Part shown: in pieces, positions 1 through 6,726 of the stretch
How positions within the stretch are numbered: position 1 is the stretch's first letter
How the letters are laid out: each line of letters opens with the position of its first letter
DNA from: Candidatus Aminicenantota bacterium
GTDB taxonomy: Bacteria; Acidobacteriota; Aminicenantia; Aminicenantales; Aminicenantaceae
Length of the DNA: 7,968 bases
Reading direction: 5' to 3'
Assembly (NCBI GenBank): GCA_023135995.1
Contig: JAGLRY010000380.1
Span: 1-7,968, forward strand
Notes under the pieces: model-generated
Database searches by the model: none
What the model was told of the DNA's origin: nothing
What the model saw: only the letters and a program-made list of their open reading frames with translations
Program-made: the position numbers and the translations under genes

Positions 1-417
1 ATCCTGCACGGCGCTATCGCCAATCCCATTTTTGCCTTTATCACCGAGGGTGCAGCTTTTCTATTGATTGTCTATCTGATTAAAGAAACATTCCGACAAA
101 AACCGGCTGGTCAAGCCCTCACAGGAGGAATGTCAGCTCTCCTTGCCGCCAACATGTTCCCTCTTGTCAGGTTTGCAACCGGCATCCCCGCCTGTGTCGT
201 CGCGGGCACAGGGTATCCTCTCTCCCTCTACTATATCCACTTTGCCATCCTCGTATCTGTCGTGACTGTTCCAATCGGATTTTTGGTCGGGAGCAAATTG
301 GAAGAATACGCCCTCGGTATATCTAAAACACCTGCTATCCAGAAGCTCAATTATGTTCTCTCTCCTGCAGCCCTCATCCTCTGCCTCATCATTATGGCCC
401 TTATCAGGCTTGTCTAG
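1..417 (+). CDS. Integral membrane protein of unknown function (C-terminal part, 5' end outside window)
   Basis: The frame is open from the first base, so the 138 visible residues are the C-terminal part of a longer protein; a TTG at 64 lies inside a hydrophobic segment and is not a convincing start. Four hydrophobic stretches are visible, at about residues 9-27, 40-60, 74-97 and 119-137, separated by short loops. A charged loop (KETFRQK, 28-34) follows the first and another (GSKLEEY, 97-103) follows the third. Gly and Pro are frequent in the middle segments (GTGYPLS, TVPIGFLVG). This indicates a polytopic inner-membrane protein, possibly a permease or a small-molecule transporter component, but I do not recognise the family. 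It ends only 35 nt before the Tat-leader iron-sulfur gene on the same strand with no visible terminator between them, so cotranscription with the oxidoreductase operon is likely. A role in substrate or cofactor transport is inference only. Confidence 0.75.
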   Translation: MLHGAIANPIFAFITEGAAFLLIVYLIKETFRQKPAGQALTGGMSALLAANMFPLVRFATGIPACVVAGTGYPLSLYYIHFAILVSVVTVPIGFLVGSKLEEYALGISKTPAIQKLNYVLSPAALILCLIIMALIRLV

Positions 418-441
418 ATCGACACAATCGTATTCTCAAAA

Positions 442-447
442 AGAGGA
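442..447 (+). promoter_or_regulatory. Ribosome binding site for the iron-sulfur subunit gene
   Basis: AGAGGA lies 5 nt before the ATG at 453 and supports that start. The 35-nt gap after the membrane protein gene has no recognisable promoter or terminator. Confidence 0.6.
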
Positions 448-452
448 TTAAA

Positions 453-1100
453 ATGGGAACAAAACAAAATAAAAAGGGAAAAGCTTATACACGGAGAGAC
501 TTTCTCAAGGGTTTTGGGGGTGGCGCCATCGGGGCTGCTGTGGTCCCCAAAATTCTCGCTCAAGAATCGGCTTCGATTGAAACAAAGAAGGGAAAGATTC
601 CCGTATGCTCAAAAAAGCAAGTTACTCTTACCGTCAACGGAGAAAAATACACTCTTGTTGTGGAGCCGCAAGAAACACTCCTCGATGTCCTCAGAGAAAG
701 GCTAAATCTCACGGGCACGAAAAAAACATGCAACCAGGGTGAATGTGGTGGATGCACCGTACTCCTCGACGATGAACCTGTCTATTCCTGTCTTTACCTA
801 GCTTTCAGAGCCGACGGGAAGGATATCCGTACCATCGAGGGATTGGCCGAAAAAGAGAACCTCCATCCTGTGCAGCAAGCTTTTATAGACACAGATGCCT
901 ACCAGTGCGGATTCTGTGCGCCAGGCTTCATCATGTCTACTGTGGGATACCTAGAGACACAGGGGAATTCGCAGTCAAACATGAAACTGAATATGGAAGA
1001 TATCAAGACGGCCATCTCCGGAAATATCTGTCGCTGCGGGAACTACGATCAGATCTATAAAGCTGTCGCTGAGGCCGCTAAAAAGATGGGGAGGTCTTGA
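453..1100 (+). CDS. Tat-exported [2Fe-2S] subunit of a xanthine oxidase-family molybdenum hydroxylase (PaoA/YagT-like)
   Basis: This 215-residue protein is the electron-transfer small subunit. It passes electrons from the Mo site to the FAD subunit through two [2Fe-2S] clusters. The N-terminus carries a twin-arginine leader: TRRDFLKG (R14, R15), then a Gly/Ala-rich hydrophobic stretch to about residue 36, with likely cleavage near ILAQES. The plant-ferredoxin-like domain (about 55-115) holds the C-x4-C-x2-C-x11-C set C93, C98, C101 and C113. The alpha-helical second domain holds C152, C155, C193 and C195 in CGFC and CRCG. Both sets are complete. Length without the leader (about 178) is typical of the family. 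The first gene of the enzyme proper, it ends 1 nt before the catalytic subunit gene. As in E. coli PaoABC, this appears to be the only subunit with an export signal, which points to a periplasmic enzyme exported as a folded complex. Family call is secure; the PaoA-like assignment rests on the leader plus operon content. Confidence 0.95.
   Translation: MGTKQNKKGKAYTRRDFLKGFGGGAIGAAVVPKILAQESASIETKKGKIPVCSKKQVTLTVNGEKYTLVVEPQETLLDVLRERLNLTGTKKTCNQGECGGCTVLLDDEPVYSCLYLAFRADGKDIRTIEGLAEKENLHPVQQAFIDTDAYQCGFCAPGFIMSTVGYLETQGNSQSNMKLNMEDIKTAISGNICRCGNYDQIYKAVAEAAKKMGRS
1089..1095 (+). promoter_or_regulatory. Ribosome binding site for the molybdopterin subunit gene
   Basis: GGGAGGT sits inside the last codons of the iron-sulfur gene, 6 nt before the ATG at 1102. 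The preceding stop ends at 1100, so translation of the two genes is probably coupled. Confidence 0.65.
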
Positions 1101-1101
1101 A

Positions 1102-3363
1102 ATGGCTAAAAAAGACCATTGGGAAAACACCCAAGATCCTCATCTCCTCTACACTGAGGCGGCACGATCTGAGGGATTAACAACTCAGGACGCCCCATCC
1201 ACCAAGGAAAAACCTGAGTTCAATATCATCGGCAGGGATACATTGAGAATTGATGGCCATAAGATTGTCACAGGAAAAGCGCCTTTCCTCAACGACATCA
1301 GGCTCAGAGGAATGCTCGTGGGCAAAACCTTGAGGTCTCCACATCCTCATGCTGAGATCGTATCCATCGATCTGAGCAAAGCCAAGAGTCTCCCCGGAGT
1401 GAAGGCTGTGATTGGACTGGACAGAGAAAAGGCTCAATACATAGGAAACCGCGTGGCAGCCGTAGCAGCCGTCGATGAACAGACAGCGGAAAAAGCGCTT
1501 AAGCTGATCGAAGTGGAGTACAAACCGCTTCCTTATGTCGTCTCCGTAGAAAAATCCATGGAAGAGGGAGCTCCGCGAGTCCATGATAAAAAGCCGAATG
1601 TCGAGAAAATCAGGGATGAAAAACGCGGTGATGTCGAGCTCGGATTCAAAGAGGCGGATGTTGTGCTAGAACGCACATACAAAACGGCTATTGAGATTCA
1701 TCACCCCGCCGAAACGCATGGAAGCATCGCCAAATGGGAGGGCGACCGTCTTATTGTCTGGGACTCGACCCAGGCTATCCACAATGTGAGGGACGGCCTC
1801 GCTCGCAGCTTGGGAATTCCGGCAGGCCGCGTGACAGTCATCAAACGGTATATGGGAGCAGGATTCGGGAGCAAACTTGGCCTTAATGCCCACACAGTGA
1901 TCGCGGCAATGCTTGCGAAACAGACCGGACGACCGGTCAAGATTACACTCACACGAAAGGAAAACTCTCTCTGCGTGGGAAACCGTCCGACCAGCTTGCA
2001 GACTTACAAGGGCGGGGTCAAAAAAGATGGCACCCTCACGGCTCTTTCATTGACAAATTACACGACCGGGGGTGTAAATAGAGGCGATCGGTGTTCCGAA
2101 CCTCTCTTGGACGTGTACAGATGCCCTAACCTCCATGTGAAAGAATACACCGTCTATACGAATATGGGTGGGTCACGGGCCACACGAGCGCCGGGACATG
2201 TGCAGGGAACATTCGGGCTGGAGGGTTTCCTTGACGAGTTGGCCAATGAGATCGGTCTGGATCCCTTGGAACTGAGAGAAATGAACTATACAACCAAAAA
2301 TAGGGGTGATACAGGAGTCCCCTACTCTTCGAAAGGATTGGATAAGTGTTATGAGCTGGGAGCCGAAAAGATCGGCTGGCACAGACGAAACAAAACACCA
2401 GGAGCGGGACAGGGTTCAACACGCCGAGGGCTCGGAATGTCTTCTCAGATCTGGTGGGGCGCTGGGGTCCCTGGAACCCTGGCCGATGTCAAGCTCTACC
2501 CGGATGGGAGCGTGGATGTCATCTGCGGCACACAGGATATCGGATGCGGGACCCGCACCCACATGGCCGTTGTCGCCGCTGACACCCTTGGACTACAACC
2601 CAAAGACATCACCATTAAACTGGGGAATTCGGACTATCCATGGGCTCCTATATCAGGGGGAAGCTTGACAACCCCATCTGTGGCACCGGCAGTCAGAGAC
2701 GCATCCCTCAAGGCTGCAGACCATCTCAAGGAAATGGCGGCGAAAAAACTCAAAGTATCGGGTGAGGATATTTCTCTCCAAGACAAAAAACTCGTCGATA
2801 AAAACAATCCTGAAAACGCCATCTCCTTTAAAGAACTCGCCAGAGACTTGCGGAGAGAAACAGTCTTCCATGGCGAACGAAAGGGCATGCCCGATGGGTT
2901 TGCTTACAACACCTTTGGAGCGCACTTCGTTGAGGTGGAAGTCGAGACAGAGACAGGCCAGATAAAGGTCCTAAAAGTTGTTGCTGCCCATGATTCGGGA
3001 CAGATCATCAACACAAAGACCGCAGAAAGCCAAGTTATCGGAGGAGTGACGCAAGGTGTGAGCACAGCGCTTTTTGAGCAGAGAACCGTGGATGATACAA
3101 CAGGCACACTGGTCAATCCCAACTGGAGGGATTACAAGATCGCCACTTCCATGGATATCCCCGAGATTATTCCGATCTTCGTGGATGTCGACGATCCACA
3201 CATTAACATTCTCGGCACCAAAGGGCTGGGCGAACCCCCGCGGATCCCGATAGCTGCAGCCATCGGCAACGCTGTTTATAACGCCATCGGCGTCCATATC
3301 AGAGAGACCCCGATGACTCCTGATAAAGTGCTTCAAGCTCTGAGGCAGAAGGAGGCCATCTGA
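1102..3363 (+). CDS. Molybdopterin-binding catalytic subunit, xanthine oxidase family (PaoC/YagR-like)
   Basis: This 753-residue large subunit would bind the Mo cofactor and hydroxylate the substrate, probably an aldehyde or aromatic compound. After a hydrophilic extension (1-40) comes the a/b hammerhead domain: RDTLRIDGHKIVTGKA (45-60), a LRSPHPHAEI segment near 77-86 and GNRVAAVAAV (115-124). Mo-cofactor motifs follow in the usual order: STQ (222-224), GAGFGSK (252-258), RATRAPG (359-365), GTQDIGCGT (476-484), the SGGSLTTPS segment (518-526) and GTKGLGEPP (705-713). Glu711 matches the catalytic base of the family. The RAPG form of the third motif resembles YagR/PaoC-type proteins rather than the FRG of xanthine dehydrogenases or the AYRGAGRPE of CO dehydrogenases. 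There is no signal peptide, so export would depend on the Tat-bearing partner. The loop after LPGVKAVIG (97-105) is shorter than in many relatives. The stop overlaps the next start by 1 nt (TGATG). Substrate not determinable. Confidence 0.95.
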   Translation: MAKKDHWENTQDPHLLYTEAARSEGLTTQDAPSTKEKPEFNIIGRDTLRIDGHKIVTGKAPFLNDIRLRGMLVGKTLRSPHPHAEIVSIDLSKAKSLPGVKAVIGLDREKAQYIGNRVAAVAAVDEQTAEKALKLIEVEYKPLPYVVSVEKSMEEGAPRVHDKKPNVEKIRDEKRGDVELGFKEADVVLERTYKTAIEIHHPAETHGSIAKWEGDRLIVWDSTQAIHNVRDGLARSLGIPAGRVTVIKRYMGAGFGSKLGLNAHTVIAAMLAKQTGRPVKITLTRKENSLCVGNRPTSLQTYKGGVKKDGTLTALSLTNYTTGGVNRGDRCSEPLLDVYRCPNLHVKEYTVYTNMGGSRATRAPGHVQGTFGLEGFLDELANEIGLDPLELREMNYTTKNRGDTGVPYSSKGLDKCYELGAEKIGWHRRNKTPGAGQGSTRRGLGMSSQIWWGAGVPGTLADVKLYPDGSVDVICGTQDIGCGTRTHMAVVAADTLGLQPKDITIKLGNSDYPWAPISGGSLTTPSVAPAVRDASLKAADHLKEMAAKKLKVSGEDISLQDKKLVDKNNPENAISFKELARDLRRETVFHGERKGMPDGFAYNTFGAHFVEVEVETETGQIKVLKVVAAHDSGQIINTKTAESQVIGGVTQGVSTALFEQRTVDDTTGTLVNPNWRDYKIATSMDIPEIIPIFVDVDDPHINILGTKGLGEPPRIPIAAAIGNAVYNAIGVHIRETPMTPDKVLQALRQKEAI
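3349..3355 (+). promoter_or_regulatory. Strong ribosome binding site for the FAD subunit gene
   Basis: AAGGAGG lies 7 nt before the ATG at 3363, inside the end of the catalytic subunit gene. It fixes the start in the TGATG overlap. Confidence 0.7.
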
Positions 3364-4331
3364 TGAAAGAGTTCAAACTGGCACAACCACAAAACCTTGC
3401 ACAGGTCACCTCTCTGCCCTCCGATCAGCGATATTTCCTCATGGCAGGAGGAACAGATCTTCTGGATGAGATAAAAAACGAGATCATAGACCCAGGAGTG
3501 GTCGTCGACCTCAAGTCGATTCCAGACCTCGCTTACATCCGGAGCACCGATGAGAAAATCCGTATCGGCGCAATGACACGCGTGAGTGAATTGGCGGAAA
3601 ATTCAACGATCAAGACCAACTATCCAGTCCTACATGAGGCGGCTCTTTCTCTGGCGACTCCTCAGCTCCAGAATGTGGGAACAGTGGGTGGGAATCTCTG
3701 CCAGAGGCCCCGGTGCTGGTACTACCGTGATCCACAGGTGGAATGCCGGAAAAAGGGCGGCAGCCGATGTTATGCCGCAAGGGGCCGCAACAGGTACCAT
3801 GCCATCTTGGGTGGAGGCATCTGTCACATCGTGTATCCGTCCGACCTTGCTCCTGCTCTCATCAGCCTGGATGCAGAAGCAACAATAGCGACCGCCAATG
3901 GAGACAGAACCGTCCCGCTCGAAGAATTCTACACTCTTCCTCGAGTTGATGTTCGAAAAGAAAACATCTTGAAAGCCAACGAGATCCTCAAAGAGGTCAA
4001 GATCCCACCGTCTAAAAACGAGGGCAAGAGCACATATGTCAAACTCAAAGAACGAGGAACATGGGATTTTGCTCTAGTGTCTGCTGCTGTTTGCGGCATC
4101 GTATCGGGGAATACATTCAAAGATATCAAGATCGTGTTGGGAGGTGTAGCTCCTATCCCATGGAGACTGGAAAAGGCAGAGAATCTCCTCAAGGGAAATC
4201 CCGTGACAGATGATGTTGTGAAGCAAGCCGCGAAAGAAGCCCTTTCGGACGCACGCCCACTCAAAGAAAACGCATACAAGCAAGACCTCGCCGCGATCGC
4301 TGTTTCCAGGGCAGTGTTATCTCTGGTGTAG
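3363..4331 (+). CDS. FAD-binding subunit with extra [4Fe-4S] loop (PaoB/YagS- and HcrB-like)
   Basis: This 322-residue medium subunit of the molybdenum hydroxylase would bind FAD and hand electrons to the final acceptor. FAD contacts of the CO-dehydrogenase flavoprotein fold are visible: AGGTDLL (28-34), IGAMTRVSEL (68-77), ATPQLQNVGTVGGNLCQ (98-114) and YPSDLAPALISLDA (158-171). The C-terminal CO_deh_flav_C-type domain begins near EILKEVKIP (207-215) and contains the WDFALVSAAV segment (234-243). Between the flavin motifs is an insertion of about 40 residues with cysteines C118, C128, C136 and C154. It follows the pattern seen in E. coli PaoB and in the beta subunit of 4-hydroxybenzoyl-CoA reductase, where such a loop binds a [4Fe-4S] cluster; RCWYYRD and SRCYAARGRNRYHAILG are typical of it. 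C113, just before the loop, is an additional cysteine. Gene order FeS, Mo, FAD differs from PaoABC (FeS, FAD, Mo). A 59-nt gap follows before the NTPase gene. Confidence 0.94.
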   Translation: MKEFKLAQPQNLAQVTSLPSDQRYFLMAGGTDLLDEIKNEIIDPGVVVDLKSIPDLAYIRSTDEKIRIGAMTRVSELAENSTIKTNYPVLHEAALSLATPQLQNVGTVGGNLCQRPRCWYYRDPQVECRKKGGSRCYAARGRNRYHAILGGGICHIVYPSDLAPALISLDAEATIATANGDRTVPLEEFYTLPRVDVRKENILKANEILKEVKIPPSKNEGKSTYVKLKERGTWDFALVSAAVCGIVSGNTFKDIKIVLGGVAPIPWRLEKAENLLKGNPVTDDVVKQAAKEALSDARPLKENAYKQDLAAIAVSRAVLSLV

Positions 4332-4342
4332 TATAAAACCAG

Positions 4343-4361
4343 CAGTCCTATTCGCGGGCTG
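4343..4361 (+). other. Small intergenic hairpin between FAD subunit and NTPase genes
   Basis: CAGTCC (4343-4348) and GGGCTG (4356-4361) can pair over six base pairs, one of them T-G, around a 7-nt loop. No T run follows, so it does not look like an intrinsic terminator. It could be a processing or attenuation element, or chance. Confidence 0.2.
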
Positions 4362-4390
4362 ATCTTGCACCTACGATAGAAAGGGATTTC

Positions 4391-4927
4391 GTGATACATA
4401 TACTCACAGGACCAGTTCACTCGGGGAAGACGACCCTGCTCCAGCGAGTGACGGCTCAGCTCATAAGCCAAAATATCGCTGTTTACGGTTTTTTGAGTCT
4501 ATCCATCAAACAAAACAAAAAGTTCATCGGATATGACCTTTATGATCTAAAGCGAGAAACTCAGACACCTTTCATCAGAAAAGAAGGCGAAGAACACTGG
4601 CAGAGAATTGGAGCCCATTTCTTCATTCCCGAGACTCTGGATCACGCTCAGAACATCATTTGCCACGCTGGCGATGCCGACATCTGCATCGTCGACGAGG
4701 TCGGCCCTTTGGAGCTGGAGGGAAAAGGATTGTGGCCGGCTCTGAAAAAAGTTATAAACCTTCCCTCCCCCGACTATGTTCTTGTCGTTCGAGAAACCAT
4801 CCTCGATTTTTGGCTTGGAACTTTGGGGGGAGTGCAAATAAAAATCTTCGAAATCTCGGATCAAGAGCTCTTTCCGAAAATGGTACAATACTTGAGCACG
4901 AAGGACTCGCATTCGAAGAAGAATTGA
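4391..4927 (+). CDS. THEP1-like P-loop nucleoside triphosphatase in a molybdenum hydroxylase operon
   Basis: This 178-residue cytoplasmic protein looks like the NTPase_1/THEP1 family (DUF265): a complete Walker A motif, GPVHSGKTT (7-15), at the extreme N-terminus, and a Walker B strand ICIVDEVGPLELEG (98-111) with D102 and E103. The family-typical DE(V/I)GPLEL signature is intact. RET (134-136) follows a hydrophobic strand, also as in the family. Length matches single-domain THEP1 proteins (about 170-190). The start is GTG with AAAGGGA 4 nt upstream; the P-loop begins six residues later, so there is little room for another start. THEP1 enzymes hydrolyse NTPs in vitro, but their cellular role is largely unsettled. 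Here the gene lies between the structural subunits and xdhC/mocA, 7 nt before xdhC, which suggests a part in cofactor maturation or enzyme assembly. That role is inference. It does not resemble YqeC, the accessory protein of selenium-dependent hydroxylases, beyond having a P-loop. Confidence 0.85.
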   Translation: MIHILTGPVHSGKTTLLQRVTAQLISQNIAVYGFLSLSIKQNKKFIGYDLYDLKRETQTPFIRKEGEEHWQRIGAHFFIPETLDHAQNIICHAGDADICIVDEVGPLELEGKGLWPALKKVINLPSPDYVLVVRETILDFWLGTLGGVQIKIFEISDQELFPKMVQYLSTKDSHSKKN

Positions 4928-4934
4928 GAAAACA

Positions 4935-6047
4935 ATGAAAAATATCTATGAGTCTCTCTTGAAAAAACTGGGGGACAAACAACCGCTTTCCCTCGGCACG
5001 ATCATCGAGACCAAAGGCTCGAGCCCTCAGGTTACAGGCGCATCAGCCATATTCTCACTCGATGGTCTTGTCGCGGGAACTATCGGAGGAGGAATCCTCG
5101 AGGCACAGGCAGAAACGGAGGCCATGGATGCATTGAGGGCAGGAGAATCTCGACTTATGCCCTGCAGTCTGAGCGGGGAGATCACTTCCGAAGAGGAGGC
5201 GATCTGCGGGGGCGATGTCACCGTACTCATCGATGCGAATGTTCAAGATTCTCTGAATGCCTTCCAGCACATAAGAAACTCTCTCAACGACAGGCATCCA
5301 GGTGTGTTGGCCACGTTCATTCGATCCTCCGCGGGAACGCGTGATCTGTCCTCAGCCGAAAAACAGGTCAGTCTATCCAGGAAATGGATCGATAAATCAG
5401 AAATATTCGGCGAAGGAGCCGAACAAAAGGGTTCTCCGCACTATGAAGAGATCAAAAACGCATTTAGAGAAGGCAATCCCAGACTATTAAAAACTACAGA
5501 GGAGAACGCCGAGGAATCTCAACAAGAGAGCCTTCTTTTCTTGGAGCCTCTTTTTCCTCAGTCTCATCTCGTGGTCGCAGGAGCAGGACACATCGGTAAA
5601 GCTCTTGTTCATATTGGAAGCCGTTTGGATTTTGAAGTCACTGTGCTAGACGATAGAGCCGAATTCGCCAACAAAAAAAATATCCCCGAGGCTGACCATG
5701 TGATCGTTGGCGATATTGCCAAGATCCTCCATGACGTTCCCAAAACTCCAGACACATATGTGGTCATCGTCACCCGGGGCCACAGCCATGACAGCAACGC
5801 ACTCAGAGCATGCATAACATCAGGTGCGGGATATATCGGAATGATAGGAAGCGCACGTAAGATACAGCTCATGCGGAAGAAATTCCTGGATGAAGGCTGG
5901 GCGTCTGCAGAGAAATTCGACCGCGTTTTTGCGCCTATTGGCCTCGAGATCCAATCCAAAACTGTTGAAGAGATCGCCGTGAGCATTGCCGCACAGCTTG
6001 TTCTCATCCGCAATCAGATCCAAAACCAAAGGAGAACAAAGCCTTGA
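4935..6047 (+). CDS. xdhC: XdhC/CoxI-family molybdenum cofactor maturation protein
   Basis: This 370-residue cytoplasmic chaperone would bind the Mo cofactor, assist its sulfuration and deliver it to the apo-hydroxylase. The N-terminal XdhC_CoxI domain shows ETKGSSPQVTGA (25-36), AGTIGGGILEAQ (47-58) and AICGGDVTVLID (89-100); C91 in CGG is the conserved cysteine. A hydrophilic linker (about 130-205) rich in E, S and K leads into the C-terminal Rossmann domain. That domain has HLVVAGAGHIGKAL (211-224) with G216, G218 and G221, then TVLDDR (236-241), VTRGHSHD (279-286) and GYIGMIGSARK (299-309), ending with a VEEIAVSIAAQ helix. Both domains are complete. The gene starts 7 nt after the NTPase stop without a good Shine-Dalgarno sequence, so it may rely on coupling, and overlaps the MocA start by 4 nt. 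In PaoABC-type operons the equivalent factor is PaoD. The Rossmann motif suggests nucleotide binding, but cofactor binding by the CGG-containing domain is the established role. Confidence 0.93.
   Translation: MKNIYESLLKKLGDKQPLSLGTIIETKGSSPQVTGASAIFSLDGLVAGTIGGGILEAQAETEAMDALRAGESRLMPCSLSGEITSEEEAICGGDVTVLIDANVQDSLNAFQHIRNSLNDRHPGVLATFIRSSAGTRDLSSAEKQVSLSRKWIDKSEIFGEGAEQKGSPHYEEIKNAFREGNPRLLKTTEENAEESQQESLLFLEPLFPQSHLVVAGAGHIGKALVHIGSRLDFEVTVLDDRAEFANKKNIPEADHVIVGDIAKILHDVPKTPDTYVVIVTRGHSHDSNALRACITSGAGYIGMIGSARKIQLMRKKFLDEGWASAEKFDRVFAPIGLEIQSKTVEEIAVSIAAQLVLIRNQIQNQRRTKP
6028..6035 (+). promoter_or_regulatory. Ribosome binding site deciding the TTG start of the MocA-like gene
   Basis: AAAGGAGA lies 8 nt before TTG at 6044. 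No ATG or GTG lies nearby upstream in this frame, and the nucleotidyltransferase fold needs the residues directly after this codon (IWALVLAAG). Together these support TTG as the start. Confidence 0.7.
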
Positions 6048-6622
6048 TCTGGGCATTGGTATTGGCAGCCGGAGAGTCCAAAAGGATGGGAGAGTCCAAA
6101 CAATTGCTCCCATTCGGGAACAAAACAATGATAGAAACCGTCATCGACCACATCATGCACTCCGAAGTGGATGAAATTCTTGTCGTTTTGGGATCGAACC
6201 GGGAGAACATTGAATGTGTTCTCAAAGACATGCCTGTCAGAAGCGTGCACAATCCCCGTTTTAAAGAGGGAATGCTCTCATCTATCCAGAAGGGATTTGT
6301 ATCTCTCCCCAAAGAGGCTGAGGCTGTGCTTGTATTTTTGGGGGACCAACCCATGATACCCAGCTCTTCTGTCGACCAAATTATTCGCGCATATCGATCA
6401 TCCGCAAAAGGAATTGTTCTTCCTGTTTACCAGCAAAGGAGAGGCCACCCTATCCTTATCGATGTCACATACCGCCAGGAAGTGGCGAATCTAAATCCGG
6501 AAATCGGACTGAGGGAGCTCATTCACAACCACCCGGAGGATATTCTGGAGGTGGATTTGGATTCTCCCTCCATACTTGAAGATATCGATACACCCGAAGA
6601 CTATAAAAATCTCAAAAACTAG
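6044..6622 (+). CDS. mocA: MocA-like molybdenum cofactor cytidylyltransferase (NTP transferase)
   Basis: This 192-residue protein has the MobA-like NTP-transferase fold. The N-terminal signature LAAGESKRMGESKQLLP (7-23) fits MocA and relatives (LAAGxSxRMGxxKxLLP) better than MobA, which has LAGGxGxRMGG. Further motifs are the NPRFKEGMLSSIQKG segment (70-84), FLGDQPMI (98-105) with D101 as the probable metal ligand, RGHPILI (133-139) and DIDTPEDY (180-187). MocA transfers CMP to molybdopterin, giving the cytosine-dinucleotide cofactor (MCD) used by bacterial xanthine oxidase-family enzymes. Its place directly behind xdhC, overlapping by 4 nt in TTGA, fits a dedicated cofactor supply for the hydroxylase encoded upstream. 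CTP rather than GTP use is inferred from context and signature. It is probably the last gene of the operon; a gap of 104 nt follows. Confidence 0.9.
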   Translation: MIWALVLAAGESKRMGESKQLLPFGNKTMIETVIDHIMHSEVDEILVVLGSNRENIECVLKDMPVRSVHNPRFKEGMLSSIQKGFVSLPKEAEAVLVFLGDQPMIPSSSVDQIIRAYRSSAKGIVLPVYQQRRGHPILIDVTYRQEVANLNPEIGLRELIHNHPEDILEVDLDSPSILEDIDTPEDYKNLKN

Positions 6623-6639
6623 AACTCAAAGCACTCTCG

Positions 6640-6672
6640 TGAAAACTAAAACAGTAAGCGGTTTCATTTTTT
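6640..6672 (+). terminator. Weak candidate terminator behind the operon
   Basis: TGAAAAC (6640-6646) can pair with GGTTTCA (6660-6666) with one mismatch around a 13-nt loop, followed directly by six T (6667-6672). The position after the last operon gene is right, but the stem is AT-rich and the loop long, so confidence is low. Confidence 0.3.
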
Positions 6673-6716
6673 ATCATACCAAGTACAAGGATCTTATTTT
6701 TAACTAAAGTTTATGC

Positions 6717-6722
6717 AGGAGA
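6717..6722 (+). promoter_or_regulatory. Ribosome binding site for the secreted SnoaL-like protein gene
   Basis: AGGAGA lies 4 nt before the ATG at 6727. The AT-rich stretch 6660-6710 could contain a promoter, but I see no clear -35/-10 pair. Confidence 0.55.
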
Positions 6723-6726
6723 GATC

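Noticed and set aside
1177..1584. Minus-strand open frame of 135 codons opposite the Mo subunit gene
   Set aside because: Antisense to a gene with clear family motifs; the peptide is Cys/His-rich without a pattern and looks like a shadow.
2306..2668. Plus-strand open frame of 120 codons inside the Mo subunit gene
   Set aside because: Frame-shifted reading of conserved Mo-cofactor motifs; no independent ribosome binding site or family resemblance.
3929..4471. Long minus-strand open frame of 180 codons opposite the FAD subunit and NTPase genes
   Set aside because: It lies antisense across two well-supported genes and the gap between them, and its translation shows no recognisable motif.
4391..4927. 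NTPase as YqeC of selenium-dependent molybdenum hydroxylase systems
   Set aside because: The DEVGPLEL Walker B and overall layout fit THEP1 rather than YqeC, and I see no selenium-related gene in the window.
5609..6013. Minus-strand open frame of 134 codons opposite the xdhC Rossmann domain
   Set aside because: Fully antisense to a conserved domain, with no motif of its own.
6044..6622. Nucleotidyltransferase as MobA (guanylyltransferase)
   Set aside because: The signature is LAAGESKRMG rather than the LAGG form of MobA, and the operon encodes a xanthine oxidase-family enzyme, which in bacteria typically uses the cytosine form.
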